Made by a program: the position numbers and the translations under genes | In this document: positions 10,754 to 18,714 of the stretch, piece after piece | Layout of the letters: each line of letters opens with the position of its first letter | Numbering within the stretch: the stretch's first letter is position 1 | Assembly: GCA_910575105.1 (NCBI GenBank) | Contig: CAJTDK010000026.1 | Span: 1-40,827, forward strand | Reading direction: 5' to 3' | DNA length: 40,827 nt | Source: Lachnospiraceae bacterium | GTDB lineage: Bacteria > Bacillota > Clostridia > Lachnospirales > Lachnospiraceae | The notes under the pieces: generated by a model | Database searches by the model: none | Seen by the model: only the letters and a program-made list of their open reading frames with translations | Told to the model about the DNA's origin: nothing

Positions 10754-12193
10754 GTGGAGGAAAAATTACGAGATTATTTTGAAGAAATGGTTGTATATAA
10801 GGACTTAAAGAACAATAACTTCTTTTCTTCCTTAGGATTACCTGCATTCTTGAGAGATTATTTATTGAAAACTTTTAGTGATGATTATGGGCGTTTTAAT
10901 ATGGATGAGGTATCTGAATTTATAAAGAAGTTCATTCCTAAAAAAGAGGAATGGATGAGGATAAAGAATCAAATTATATATGAAAATGAGACAGTTCAAC
11001 TTTTAACTAAAATAGCTGTTGATATCAATATTAAGACAGGTGAGATTTCATTTGCCTTACCAGATTTTGGGGTAACGGATAAAGAAACCATGATTGAACC
11101 ATCCGTATGGGAACTTTATAAAAATGATCTTATACAAAGTGGTGAGGTTTGGGGGATTATTAAGCTTGGATATCGCCAACCGGATGATACAGTTAAGCCT
11201 AAAATTTCTGGAAAGATTAAACTTGTAGGATTTAAAAATTTCTGTCCATATACTGTGGACTTGGATTATTATAAAGAAATGAGAAGCCATTTTACTACTG
11301 ATGAATGGTTGGATGTAGTATTGGGCGCAATTGATTATAATGCAGAAGGGTATGAAACAGAACTTCAAAAATTGTCAATGTTGACTAGGTTATTACCTTT
11401 TGTAGAAAAGAAAGTAAATATTATTGAGCTTGCTCCAAAAGGAACTGGTAAGAGTTATGTATTTGGACATGTCAGTAAATATGGATTGCTTACTGATGGT
11501 GGAAAAGTTACTAGATCTAAGATGTTCTATGATGCAGCGAGAAGAAAACCAGGATTTATTTGCGGTCCAGATTTTGTGGCAATAGATGAAGTAAAGTTGG
11601 TTAACTTTGGTGATGAAAATGAGATGAGGTCTATTCTGCAAGGCTATTTGGAATATGGAAAGTTCAATGCTAACGGTTATGATGGAGAATCAAATGCAGG
11701 TGTAGTATTTCTTGGCAATATCAAAGAAGAGAATATGAATGAATATGAATATATGCTTGCAGAACTTCCGACACTTTTCCAGGAAACGGCATTGCTTGAT
11801 AGAATTCATGGATTTGTAAAAGGCTGGGACATTCCACGAATGAATGATAGTTTGAAAATTACTGGCTGGGCATTAAATTCTGAATATTTTTGTTCTATTT
11901 TACATGAGCTTAGAAATGATACTAGCTATAGAACGATAGTAGAAAAAATTGTGGAGGTACCAGAACATGCAGATACTAGAGACACAGAAGCAATTAAGAG
12001 AGTAGCAACAGCATATCTAAAGTTATTATTTCCACACGTAAGAAGTATTAACGATATTGATAGAATTGAGTTTACTGATTATTGTTTGACACCAGCAATG
12101 AAGATGCGTAGAATTATCAAATTGCAACAGGGAATGATTGATAGGGAGTATAAAGGAAAAGATGTCCCATTTTTGAAAGTGAAGGAGTTTTAA
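10754..12193 (+). CDS. brxL: BrxL-like AAA+ protein (short, Lon-related class)
   Basis: An AAA+ protein with Walker A (APKGTGKS, residues 227-234) and Walker B (VAIDEVK, Asp278-Glu279), matching the short BrxL class rather than the roughly 680-aa form carrying a C-terminal Lon-like domain. I chose the GTG at 10754 (479 aa) because a strong GGGAGGA site lies at 10741-10747 with 6-base spacing. An ATG at 10739 overlapping the pglZ stop would add five residues but has no ribosome site of its own. BrxL proteins are ring-forming DNA-binding ATPases needed for phage exclusion in some BREX types. Being fourth in the core order fits type 4 BREX. Confidence 0.83.
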   Translation: MEEKLRDYFEEMVVYKDLKNNNFFSSLGLPAFLRDYLLKTFSDDYGRFNMDEVSEFIKKFIPKKEEWMRIKNQIIYENETVQLLTKIAVDINIKTGEISFALPDFGVTDKETMIEPSVWELYKNDLIQSGEVWGIIKLGYRQPDDTVKPKISGKIKLVGFKNFCPYTVDLDYYKEMRSHFTTDEWLDVVLGAIDYNAEGYETELQKLSMLTRLLPFVEKKVNIIELAPKGTGKSYVFGHVSKYGLLTDGGKVTRSKMFYDAARRKPGFICGPDFVAIDEVKLVNFGDENEMRSILQGYLEYGKFNANGYDGESNAGVVFLGNIKEENMNEYEYMLAELPTLFQETALLDRIHGFVKGWDIPRMNDSLKITGWALNSEYFCSILHELRNDTSYRTIVEKIVEVPEHADTRDTEAIKRVATAYLKLLFPHVRSINDIDRIEFTDYCLTPAMKMRRIIKLQQGMIDREYKGKDVPFLKVKEF

Positions 12194-12194
12194 A

Positions 12195-12392
12195 GTGGAA
12201 AAAGAATGTTTAGCATGTCGAAAGACTCCTTTAAATAAAGACACGATAGGTATTAACAAGAAAATGCTTGGAACAAATATTAAGTCATTTTATTGTATGG
12301 ATTGTCTTGCTGATTATTTAGGTTGTACGATAGAGGACCTTTTGGAAAAAATAGAAGAATTTAAGGATGAGGGATGTACTCTATTTAAATGA
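12195..12392 (+). CDS. small Cys4 (zinc-ribbon-like) protein linked to the BREX/cysteine desulfurase genes
   Basis: A 65-aa protein starting with GTG one base after the brxL stop; AAGGAG at 12183-12188 gives a normal ribosome site. It has CxxC near the N-terminus (CLAC, residues 5-8) and FYCMDC (33-36 region), a four-cysteine arrangement that would bind zinc or an iron-sulfur centre, plus an acidic helical tail. It sits between brxL and a cysteine desulfurase gene, so it may pass sulfur or recruit the desulfurase to BrxP; that is inference. I do not recognise a named family. Confidence 0.72.
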   Translation: MEKECLACRKTPLNKDTIGINKKMLGTNIKSFYCMDCLADYLGCTIEDLLEKIEEFKDEGCTLFK

Positions 12393-12399
12393 GGAATGT

Positions 12400-13551
12400 A
12401 TGAGCGGATATATTTATGCCGATAATGCGGCAACTACAAAACTTGATATAGATGCATTTGAAGCAATGAAGCCATATTTGCTTGATTATTATGGTAATGT
12501 TTCGCAACCGTATTTTTTTGCAAAGAAGCCTAAGGTGGCATTGAAACAGGCCAGAAAGACGATAGCAGAATGCATTGGGGCAGAACCAGAGGAGATATTC
12601 TTTACATCGGGCGGCAGTGAAAGTGATAATTGGGCAATAAAACGATTTGCTCCATTTGCTACAGATATAAGGCACATAATTACTTCGAATATAGAACACC
12701 ATGCAGTTTTGCACTCTGTTGAATCAGAAAAAAACTATAGTAAGGCAAATGTGTATTATCTAAAGGCAAATGAAAAAGGTTTAATTCAAAAAGAAGATTT
12801 GGAAAGGTTATTAAATCGTCCAAGGATAGCAGTTGCTACCTGTGAGTCTACACTTGTTTCTGTGATGTTTGCAAATAATGAGATTGGTACAATACAGCCT
12901 ATTGAAGAGTTGGCACATATTACTAACGAGTATGGAGCTGTATTTCATACAGATGCTGTGCAAGCAGTAGGACATATTCCTATTGATGTTAATAGACTTG
13001 GTATCTCATTACTTTCTGCATCTGCACATAAATTTAATGGACCTAAGGGAGTTGGTTTTTTATATTCACGAAGAGGAATCGCCAATTTAATTGATGGTGG
13101 TTCTCAAGAAATGGGAATGCGTGCAGGAACAGAGAATGTGGCTGCTATTGTTGGTATGGCTGTTGCACTTAAGAAGAACTGTGAAGAAATGGAAGTAAAT
13201 ACTCGTAAGATAAAGCATTTAGAACAAATTTTACTTGACACATTGGATGTTTCAGGCTTGGATTATATTCGCAATGGAGTAAATCAACTGCCTGGAAATA
13301 TAAGTTTGTCCTTTGCTGATGCAGAAGGGGAAATGCTCTTGCATAGACTAGACTTGAAAAAAATATGTATATCCACTGGCTCTGCGTGTGATAGTGTAAA
13401 TACACAAATTTCACACGTAATCAGAGCCATTGGAGTTCCGGAAAAATATGCAAATGGAACTATAAGGATTTCTCTGGGTAAAGAAAATACAGAAGCAGAA
13501 GTGAGGACAATAGCAGATTCGATAATTGCGATTTTGAAAGGAGGACAATGA
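12400..13551 (+). CDS. cysteine desulfurase (NifS/IscS/DndA-like)
   Basis: A PLP-dependent enzyme that removes sulfur from cysteine as a protein persulfide. The 383-aa product shows the NifS-family landmarks: ADNAATT at residues 7-13, the SGGSESDNW region (70-78), EHHA histidines at 100-101, HTDAVQAVGH (183-192), the Schiff-base lysine in SASAHKFNGPKG (Lys211), and the catalytic cysteine in STGSAC (Cys330). I chose ATG 12400 over an upstream ATG at 12367 because GAGG at 12391-12394 lies at proper distance and overlaps the previous stop. It closes the BREX-like operon and parallels DndA/SspA, the sulfur donors of phosphorothioation systems, which supports a sulfur-based role for BrxP. Confidence 0.9.
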   Translation: MSGYIYADNAATTKLDIDAFEAMKPYLLDYYGNVSQPYFFAKKPKVALKQARKTIAECIGAEPEEIFFTSGGSESDNWAIKRFAPFATDIRHIITSNIEHHAVLHSVESEKNYSKANVYYLKANEKGLIQKEDLERLLNRPRIAVATCESTLVSVMFANNEIGTIQPIEELAHITNEYGAVFHTDAVQAVGHIPIDVNRLGISLLSASAHKFNGPKGVGFLYSRRGIANLIDGGSQEMGMRAGTENVAAIVGMAVALKKNCEEMEVNTRKIKHLEQILLDTLDVSGLDYIRNGVNQLPGNISLSFADAEGEMLLHRLDLKKICISTGSACDSVNTQISHVIRAIGVPEKYANGTIRISLGKENTEAEVRTIADSIIAILKGGQ

Positions 13552-13573
13552 GCAGAAATGACAAATGGCATAA

Positions 13574-13649
13574 TATAATTAATTTAGTCCAAGATTATAT
13601 CAAAATAATCTAAGATTAGCCCAAGATTTAGTTCAAGATTAGTCCAAGA
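13574..13649 (+). promoter_or_regulatory. TATAAT box and phased TTAGTYCAAGA repeats upstream of the AlbA_2 gene
   Basis: A perfect TATAAT lies at 13574-13579 without a clear -35 box. It is followed by five same-strand copies of an 11-base motif, consensus TTAGTCCAAGA, starting at 13584, 13605 (degenerate), 13616, 13628 and 13639. Spacings are 21, 11, 12 and 11 bases, so all copies lie on nearly the same face of the DNA helix. The last copy ends 5 bases before the AGGA-containing ribosome site. This looks like a multi-site operator for a cooperative DNA-binding protein, plausibly the downstream gene product. Confidence 0.6.
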
Positions 13650-13664
13650 CGGAAAGGAAATTAT

Positions 13665-15335
13665 ATGATATATACAGACGAACAACTTATAGATAAAATC
13701 AAAGATATGATAGAAAAATTTGAAGATGAAGTTGTTGAGTTTAAGGAAGCAAGAACAAACTATTCTTTCAAGGATATTGGCAAATATTTCTCTGCATTGG
13801 GAAATGAAGCAAATATCCGTGGGAAGAAAGAGGCATGGCTTGTTTTTGGAGTAGATAATCATAAAAATATTGTAGGTTCTGCCTACCGAAAAGATGGCAG
13901 CCTGCAAAATTTGAAAAAAGAAATCGTCGGTGGAACAAATGAACGAGCAACATTTATGGAAATCTATGAGCTTGAAATGGAAGGGCATAGAATAGTGGCG
14001 TTTCAAATACCACCGGCAACACGAGGGATACCTACTACTTGGCAGGGTGCAGCTTATGCCAGAGAAGATGAAAATTTGTGCCCGTTGCCGATAGATAAAA
14101 TGGATTTAATTAGGAGTCAGGTTGGCGTAGATTGGTCTCAACAAATTGTAGAAAATGCAAGCTTTGATGATTTGGATTCCGAAGCTGTGGCAATGGCGAG
14201 AGAGTTGTTTTTAAAGAAACATAAGGCTGCTAAAAAATCGACGGATCTACTTGAGAAGATGAGTGACATTGAGATTCTTAACAAGGCTGGGATACTGATA
14301 AAAGGACAGATTACAAATTCTGCATTGATACTTTTGGGAAAAGCGGAGTCATCATATTTGTTTGATGGATTCATTCCGAGAATTACATGGACTTTATATA
14401 ACGGAAATGGTGTGGCAAAGGCGTATGAGCATTTTGATATGCCGCTCTTATTGGCTGTTGATAAAACCTACGCAAAAATTCGTAATGAAAAGTATAGGTA
14501 TATGGCAGGACAGCAGACGCTTTTTCCGGACGAGACATATCAATATGATCAGGATGTAGTTAAGGAGATTATCAACAACTGTATTGCACATTCAAATTAT
14601 CAGTTGCGTGGCAAGATTAATGTAGAAGAATTTGAGGACCGTCTTGTGTTTATTAATGAAGGTTATTTTATCCCAGAGACCATAGAGCAAGCTTTAGAGG
14701 AGGGATATAAGCCGCCATATTACAGAAATACATTTTTGTGTAGAGCAATGGTAAATTTGTATATGATTGACACAAACTCCATGGGAATTCCTATGATGTA
14801 TCAGGTGCAAAGAGAAAGGTGCTTTCCATTACCAACCTTTGATTTAGAGAATCCTAATAGAGTAAAGGTAACATTATACGGACAAATTTTGGATAAGAAT
14901 TATACGCAGCTTTTGCATGCGAATGGCGATTTGGACTTGCCAACAGTATTTTTACTTGATAAGGTACAGAAGAAGGAGACTATTTCTAAGGAAAGCTATC
15001 TACAGTTAAAGAAACAAAATTTGGTAGAGGGTAGATATCCTCATATTTATGTTTCATATGAAGTTGCTAATATTGTGGGACAACAGGCAGATTATGTCAG
15101 AAATAAAGGATTAAGCAACGATGTTTACAAGCAAATTATTATTAATGCATTAGAAACAATGGAAAGAGCAAGTGTTAATGAATTAAAGCAGATATTGTCT
15201 GGTGCATTGCCGGCTGTTTTGGATGATAAGCAGCAGTCAAAGAAGGTATCCAATATTCTTCAAGCTATGAAACGAGAAGGTACTGCTGATGTTGATGGAA
15301 CCGGACATAGTGCGAGATGGTATTTGAAAAAATAA
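13665..15335 (+). CDS. Schlafen AlbA_2 domain ATP-binding regulator (COG2865-like)
   Basis: This 556-aa protein starts with an AlbA_2/Schlafen-type nucleic-acid-binding domain: 'VVEFKEA' near residue 25 and 'YFSALGNEANIRGKKEAWLVFGVDN' across residues 45-67. A central segment, EIINNCIAHSNY, then 'EEFEDRLVFINEGYF' (about 305-345), resembles the GHKL-like ATP-binding part of COG2865 proteins. The C-terminal 100 residues look like winged helices. Such proteins are predicted transcriptional regulators and are frequent in defence islands. AAAGGAA (13654-13660) supports the ATG. Phased TTAGTYCAAGA repeats on both sides suggest self-regulation. It may regulate the neighbouring BREX or TOTE genes, or act as an independent defence gene; the sequence does not settle this. 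Confidence 0.75.
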   Translation: MIYTDEQLIDKIKDMIEKFEDEVVEFKEARTNYSFKDIGKYFSALGNEANIRGKKEAWLVFGVDNHKNIVGSAYRKDGSLQNLKKEIVGGTNERATFMEIYELEMEGHRIVAFQIPPATRGIPTTWQGAAYAREDENLCPLPIDKMDLIRSQVGVDWSQQIVENASFDDLDSEAVAMARELFLKKHKAAKKSTDLLEKMSDIEILNKAGILIKGQITNSALILLGKAESSYLFDGFIPRITWTLYNGNGVAKAYEHFDMPLLLAVDKTYAKIRNEKYRYMAGQQTLFPDETYQYDQDVVKEIINNCIAHSNYQLRGKINVEEFEDRLVFINEGYFIPETIEQALEEGYKPPYYRNTFLCRAMVNLYMIDTNSMGIPMMYQVQRERCFPLPTFDLENPNRVKVTLYGQILDKNYTQLLHANGDLDLPTVFLLDKVQKKETISKESYLQLKKQNLVEGRYPHIYVSYEVANIVGQQADYVRNKGLSNDVYKQIIINALETMERASVNELKQILSGALPAVLDDKQQSKKVSNILQAMKREGTADVDGTGHSARWYLKK

Positions 15336-15336
15336 A

Positions 15337-15455
15337 TCTTGGGCTAAATTAGTTCAAGAAATAATGTTTTAGTCTAAGATTTAGTCCAAGAAAATGCTGA
15401 AGCGCTGAAAACAGAAGGTTTTCGTCTTGAACTAAGCAATATACTTAGTTCAAGA
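15337..15455. repeat. second cluster of TTAGTYCAAGA repeats, both orientations
   Basis: Six more copies of the motif that precedes the AlbA_2 gene. Same-strand copies begin at 15349, 15369, 15381 and 15445; inverted copies lie at 15337-15347 and 15425-15435. The last two form a perfect 12-base inverted repeat (TCTTGAACTAAG, 7-base loop, CTTAGTTCAAGA) at 15425-15455, able to form a hairpin between the AlbA_2 gene and the TOTE gene. Spacing again follows multiples of about 10-12 bases. Confidence 0.7.
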
Positions 15456-15511
15456 TTATGATGATTCTATATGTTTAAGGCATAGTTTTTGCTCTGCCAG
15501 GGAGGAATATA

Positions 15512-17332
15512 ATGCGTGACCCGATTGAGAATATTAGCAAATTGCAAAAACAATTGAATGATTTGCAATTGGAAAACCAAATATTAAAAAATATTCTGGA
15601 TCAGGCAGGAGTATCTTATAAGCAATCGATAGCTCGTCTGAAAGCGGCGGATGAGATAGAAAATTATGATCCGGAGCAGGGAAAAAGAATTATACATCCT
15701 GATGCAATTACGGACGAGATGGCAAATAATTTTTTTGCGAGATTTTGGGGACGCCGGGATGTTTATGCTAAGAGAAATGAAAACAAAGATACTGGAAAAG
15801 CCGGGTACTATACACAATGCAGGAATTTTTGGACAAGTGTGTGCCATAGGAAGTTAAAAACGGGTGTTTCATGTAGAAACTGTGAGTATTATGAATATAA
15901 ACCATTAACAAAGAAAGACATACTTGCTCATTTAAGAGGAAATGCCTACAATGCTTCCGACGTGATAGGGGTGTATCCGCTCCTTAAAAACAATACCTGC
16001 CGTTTCCTGGTATTTGACTTTGATAACCATGAGAAAAATGCGGAGGAGAATGATTTCGCAAATATGGATGATGCGTGGATAGAAGAAGTGGAAGCAATGC
16101 GGAACATCTGTGTTTTGAATGGAATAGATCCACTGGTAGAACGTTCACGTTCAGGACGGGGTGCACATATCTGGATATTTTTTGACAAGCCAATTCCTGC
16201 TTCTTTGGCAAGAAGATTTGGAACAGCATTACTTGATAAAGGTGCTGAACAAGTCAACCTGAAATCCTTTAAGTATTATGACAGAATGCTTCCGGCACAG
16301 GATAAATTGCCGGAAGGCGGACTTGGCAATCTGATAGCTCTTCCGCTGCAGGGAAAGGCATTGAGGAGTGGGAACAGTGCGTTTGTTGACAGTAATTGGA
16401 ATGCGTACAGGGAACAATGGGTAGTGCTATGGAGCAAGCCAAAGCTGTCACAGGAGTTTTTAGAGTTGAAAATAAAAGAATGGTCGTTATTGCTTGGAGA
16501 TATGGAGGAAAGTGAACAAGGAGAAAACCGTGAAAAGCCTTGGGAGAGGAATAGAAAATTTGCGGTAAGTGATGTGGCTGGAAAGCTTAGTATTACATTA
16601 TCAAATGGCATTTATATTGATAATACCAATGTGAAAGCTGCTATGCAAAATAAGATTCGAAGAATGGCTGCAATCAGCAATCCTGTTTATTTCAAAAATC
16701 AGGCAATCGGTACATCTAATTATGATACCTCAAGATGGATTTACTTGGGAGCAGATCATTTGGGCGGATATATAGAAATTCCACGAGGACTCTATGATGG
16801 ATTAATAGATAACTTAGAACAGGTACAAATTGAATATGAAATTCAGGACGAAAGGCAGGCTGGAAGAAGTATTCACGTTGAATTTAAAGGACAATTAAGA
16901 GAAGAACAGGCGCTTGCACTTGAAGGATTAACAAAGTTTGATAATGGAATATTACATGCCGCAACAGCTTTTGGAAAAACAGTTGTATGCAGTGCGTTAA
17001 TTGCCAGGAAAAAAGTAAATACACTTATTTTGTTGGAATCCTCTTCTTTAGTAGAACAATGGCAGGAATCTCTGGAAAAGTTTTTGGAGATAGATGAAGA
17101 ATTACCTACCTATAAGACTAAGATGGGGAGACTTAAAACAAGAAAAAATATAATCGGCAGATTACAGGGTGCACATGACTCCATGACTGGAATTATTGAT
17201 ATTGCTATGGTTGGTTCGTTATGCAAAAAGGGTGAATACCATGATCTGTTGAATCAATATGGACTTGTGATATGCGATGAGTACGGCATAATAGGACAAG
17301 TCAGAAGAAGACCGATTTTAAAGGCTTCCTGA
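15512..17332 (+). pseudogene. TOTE-type archaeo-eukaryotic primase-helicase, 3'-truncated
   Basis: The open frame encodes 606 aa, of which roughly the first 592 look native. A short coiled coil (residues 5-35) precedes a CxxC zinc-like segment (about 125-130) and an archaeo-eukaryotic primase domain with catalytic FDFD (Asp169, Asp171) and SGRGAHIWIFF. A superfamily 2 helicase domain follows, with Walker A TAFGKT (485-490) and motif II ICDE (Asp589-Glu590). Primase plus helicase in this order is the core of TOTE conflict systems, which are predicted NTP-dependent defence systems. Immediately after motif II the family sequence is lost and replaced by a GC-richer tail ending at a stop, so motifs III-VI and the rest of the protein are missing. 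GGGAGGA (about 15500) is the ribosome site. Probably inactive as a helicase. Confidence 0.75.
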
Positions 17333-17349
17333 CCAAGTCCTATTTTTTT
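17292..17349 (+). terminator. intrinsic terminator at the left edge of the integrated element
   Basis: TAGGAC-aa-GTCAG pairs with CTGAC-caa-GTCCTA (an 11-pair stem with a small internal loop), followed directly by seven T residues at 17343-17349. It lies across the 3' end of the truncated TOTE frame and marks where the base composition becomes GC-richer. Confidence 0.75.
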
Positions 17350-17548
17350 GACCTACTGGAAACGGGGTTGAGATGTAAGGACGGCGCCGAATTTACAATC
17401 GAATACCTACACTAAGAAGGCAGAGGGGTTCCAGACCCCGAATGGACGAAGAATGCCTTCGTGAGAGTGGGGTGATGCTTATCAGAGCAAATAGGGCTTT
17501 GATCCGCGGGAGTAGTATGCTCCCAGACGGATCTGGCCCTTATTTTTT
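17350..17548 (+). ncRNA. candidate structured RNA ending in a strong terminator
   Basis: No gene fits here, but three successive hairpins can be drawn: GGGGT/ACCCC (17425-17439), ACGAAG/CTTCGT (17446-17462), and a long three-part stem (AGGGC, GATCCG, GGGAG paired with CTCCC, CGGATC, GCCCT, 17493-17540) followed by TATTTTTT (17541-17548). The last is an excellent rho-independent terminator. It sits between the edge of the element and symE. It may be a small RNA, a leader attenuator for the symE-parAB genes, or an antitoxin RNA; I cannot assign a class and see no clear promoter. Confidence 0.4.
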
Positions 17549-17609
17549 ACCTATCGGAGCCGGATGCGGACAGGCATCCATATTATAGACAATCGAAGGA
17601 GGAAATCAG

Positions 17610-17942
17610 ATGAAGAGATTCAAAGAGCGTAGGAATATGAAGGTCTACGGAATGAGCGGATACAATTACAAGTCAACACCGACCATCATGCTGAAAGGCC
17701 AGTGGCTGAAGGAGCTGGGGTTTGAGATCGGCGGGTATGTCACGGTGAGCTGCGAGAACGGCAGGCTGGTCATTACACCGGATGCGGAGATGGCGGCGAT
17801 GAAGGAAGCAGAGGCGGCTTTCATGAAAAGAGAGACTAAGCTTCTACAGAAGAGGTTTGAAGCTGAAAAAGAGAAGCTGCACGCACAGTTCGTGGCTGAG
17901 AGGAAAGCGGATTATGGCGTTTGCGCGGAACAGGGGGTGTGA
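17610..17942 (+). CDS. symE: SymE-like toxin-family protein
   Basis: A 110-aa protein whose residues 10-57 match the SymE pattern: 'STPTIMLKGQWLKELGFEIGGYVTVSCENGRLVI', an AbrB/MazE-like swapped-hairpin fold. The C-terminal half is a charged helix of about 45 residues. SymE in Escherichia coli is an RNA-targeting or nucleoid-affecting toxin held down by antisense RNA; members on mobile elements are often annotated as type I addiction toxins. AAGGAGGAAATCAG before the ATG is a strong ribosome site. It ends 4 bases before parA and heads an apparent maintenance operon. The structured non-coding stretch upstream could contain its control RNA, which is unproven. Confidence 0.7.
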   Translation: MKRFKERRNMKVYGMSGYNYKSTPTIMLKGQWLKELGFEIGGYVTVSCENGRLVITPDAEMAAMKEAEAAFMKRETKLLQKRFEAEKEKLHAQFVAERKADYGVCAEQGV

Positions 17943-17946
17943 TGAT

Positions 17947-18714
17947 ATGGGAAAGATAATCATGATCGGAGCGATGAAGGGCGGTGTCGGTAAATCCGTT
18001 ACGGCGTTCAATCTGGCGTATTCCCTGCAGAAGAAGGGTAAGAGGGTTCTGGCTGTGGATTTTGATCCACAGTCCAACCTGACCACCTGCTTCGGGGCGG
18101 AAGATGTGGATGTAGCGATCGGGGATCTGATACTGAACGTGATCGAGGATGAAGAGCTTCCGGAGCGTGAGGAATATATCTGGGAGAGGAATAGCGTGAA
18201 CTTCATACCGGCATCCATAGGGCTTTCCGCGGTGGAAGCGAAGCTGAGAATGGAAATGGGTACGGAGAAGATGCTGGCGGCTATCCTGGAGCCGCTGAGA
18301 GATGATTATGACTATATCCTTGTCGATACTTCTCCGTCCCTGGGAGCGCTGACCATAAACGCTATGGCGGCGGCAGATGAAGTAATCGTGACGGTGAATC
18401 CGCAGCTCCTGGCGATGAAGGGACTGCAGGACTTCCTGAAGACGGTGAAGAAGATTAAGAGCCGTATCAATGGGCGGCTGGATGTGGCGGGTATCCTGCT
18501 CACGATGTGCGATGCCAGGACGATATTGTGTAAGACCATTACGGAGCAGGTGGCGGAGACATTCCAGGGACAGATCAGGATCTTCAAGAGCAAGATTCCG
18601 AATACCGTGAAGGTAGGAGAGAGTGTTTACTACAGTGAGCCGCTGATCGAGTACGCGCCGGGATGTAACGCGTGCAAGGCTTATGAGCGGCTGGCGGGGG
18701 AGGTGATCGCATGA
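17947..18714 (+). CDS. parA: ParA-family partition ATPase
   Basis: A 255-aa ParA/Soj-type ATPase with a deviant Walker A, KGGVGKS (residues 11-17), the VDFDPQSNLT motif (about 38-47) and VDTSPSLGALTINAM (Walker B region, about 122). It uses ATP-dependent DNA binding to segregate replicons and many integrative elements. I chose ATG 17947, preceded by GGGGGTG, because the upstream part of the frame only overlaps symE. The stop overlaps the parB start by 4 bases (ATGA). Its GC-rich codons contrast with the BREX genes, indicating a different origin. Confidence 0.93.
   Translation: MGKIIMIGAMKGGVGKSVTAFNLAYSLQKKGKRVLAVDFDPQSNLTTCFGAEDVDVAIGDLILNVIEDEELPEREEYIWERNSVNFIPASIGLSAVEAKLRMEMGTEKMLAAILEPLRDDYDYILVDTSPSLGALTINAMAAADEVIVTVNPQLLAMKGLQDFLKTVKKIKSRINGRLDVAGILLTMCDARTILCKTITEQVAETFQGQIRIFKSKIPNTVKVGESVYYSEPLIEYAPGCNACKAYERLAGEVIA

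Noticed and set aside
12367-12399. Upstream ATG for the cysteine desulfurase
   Set aside because: It would overlap the Cys4 gene by 26 bases with no spaced ribosome site and add residues before the conserved N-terminus; ATG 12400 is better supported.
1860-13551. A Dnd (DndABCDE) or Ssp phosphorothioation operon
   Set aside because: The sulfurtransferase and desulfurase would fit, but DndB/DndD/DndE or SspB/SspC-like proteins are absent, while BrxC-like, PglZ and BrxL are present, which defines BREX.
15512-17332. An intact TOTE system
   Set aside because: Helicase motifs after motif II are missing and no partner genes follow; the frame ends in foreign sequence.
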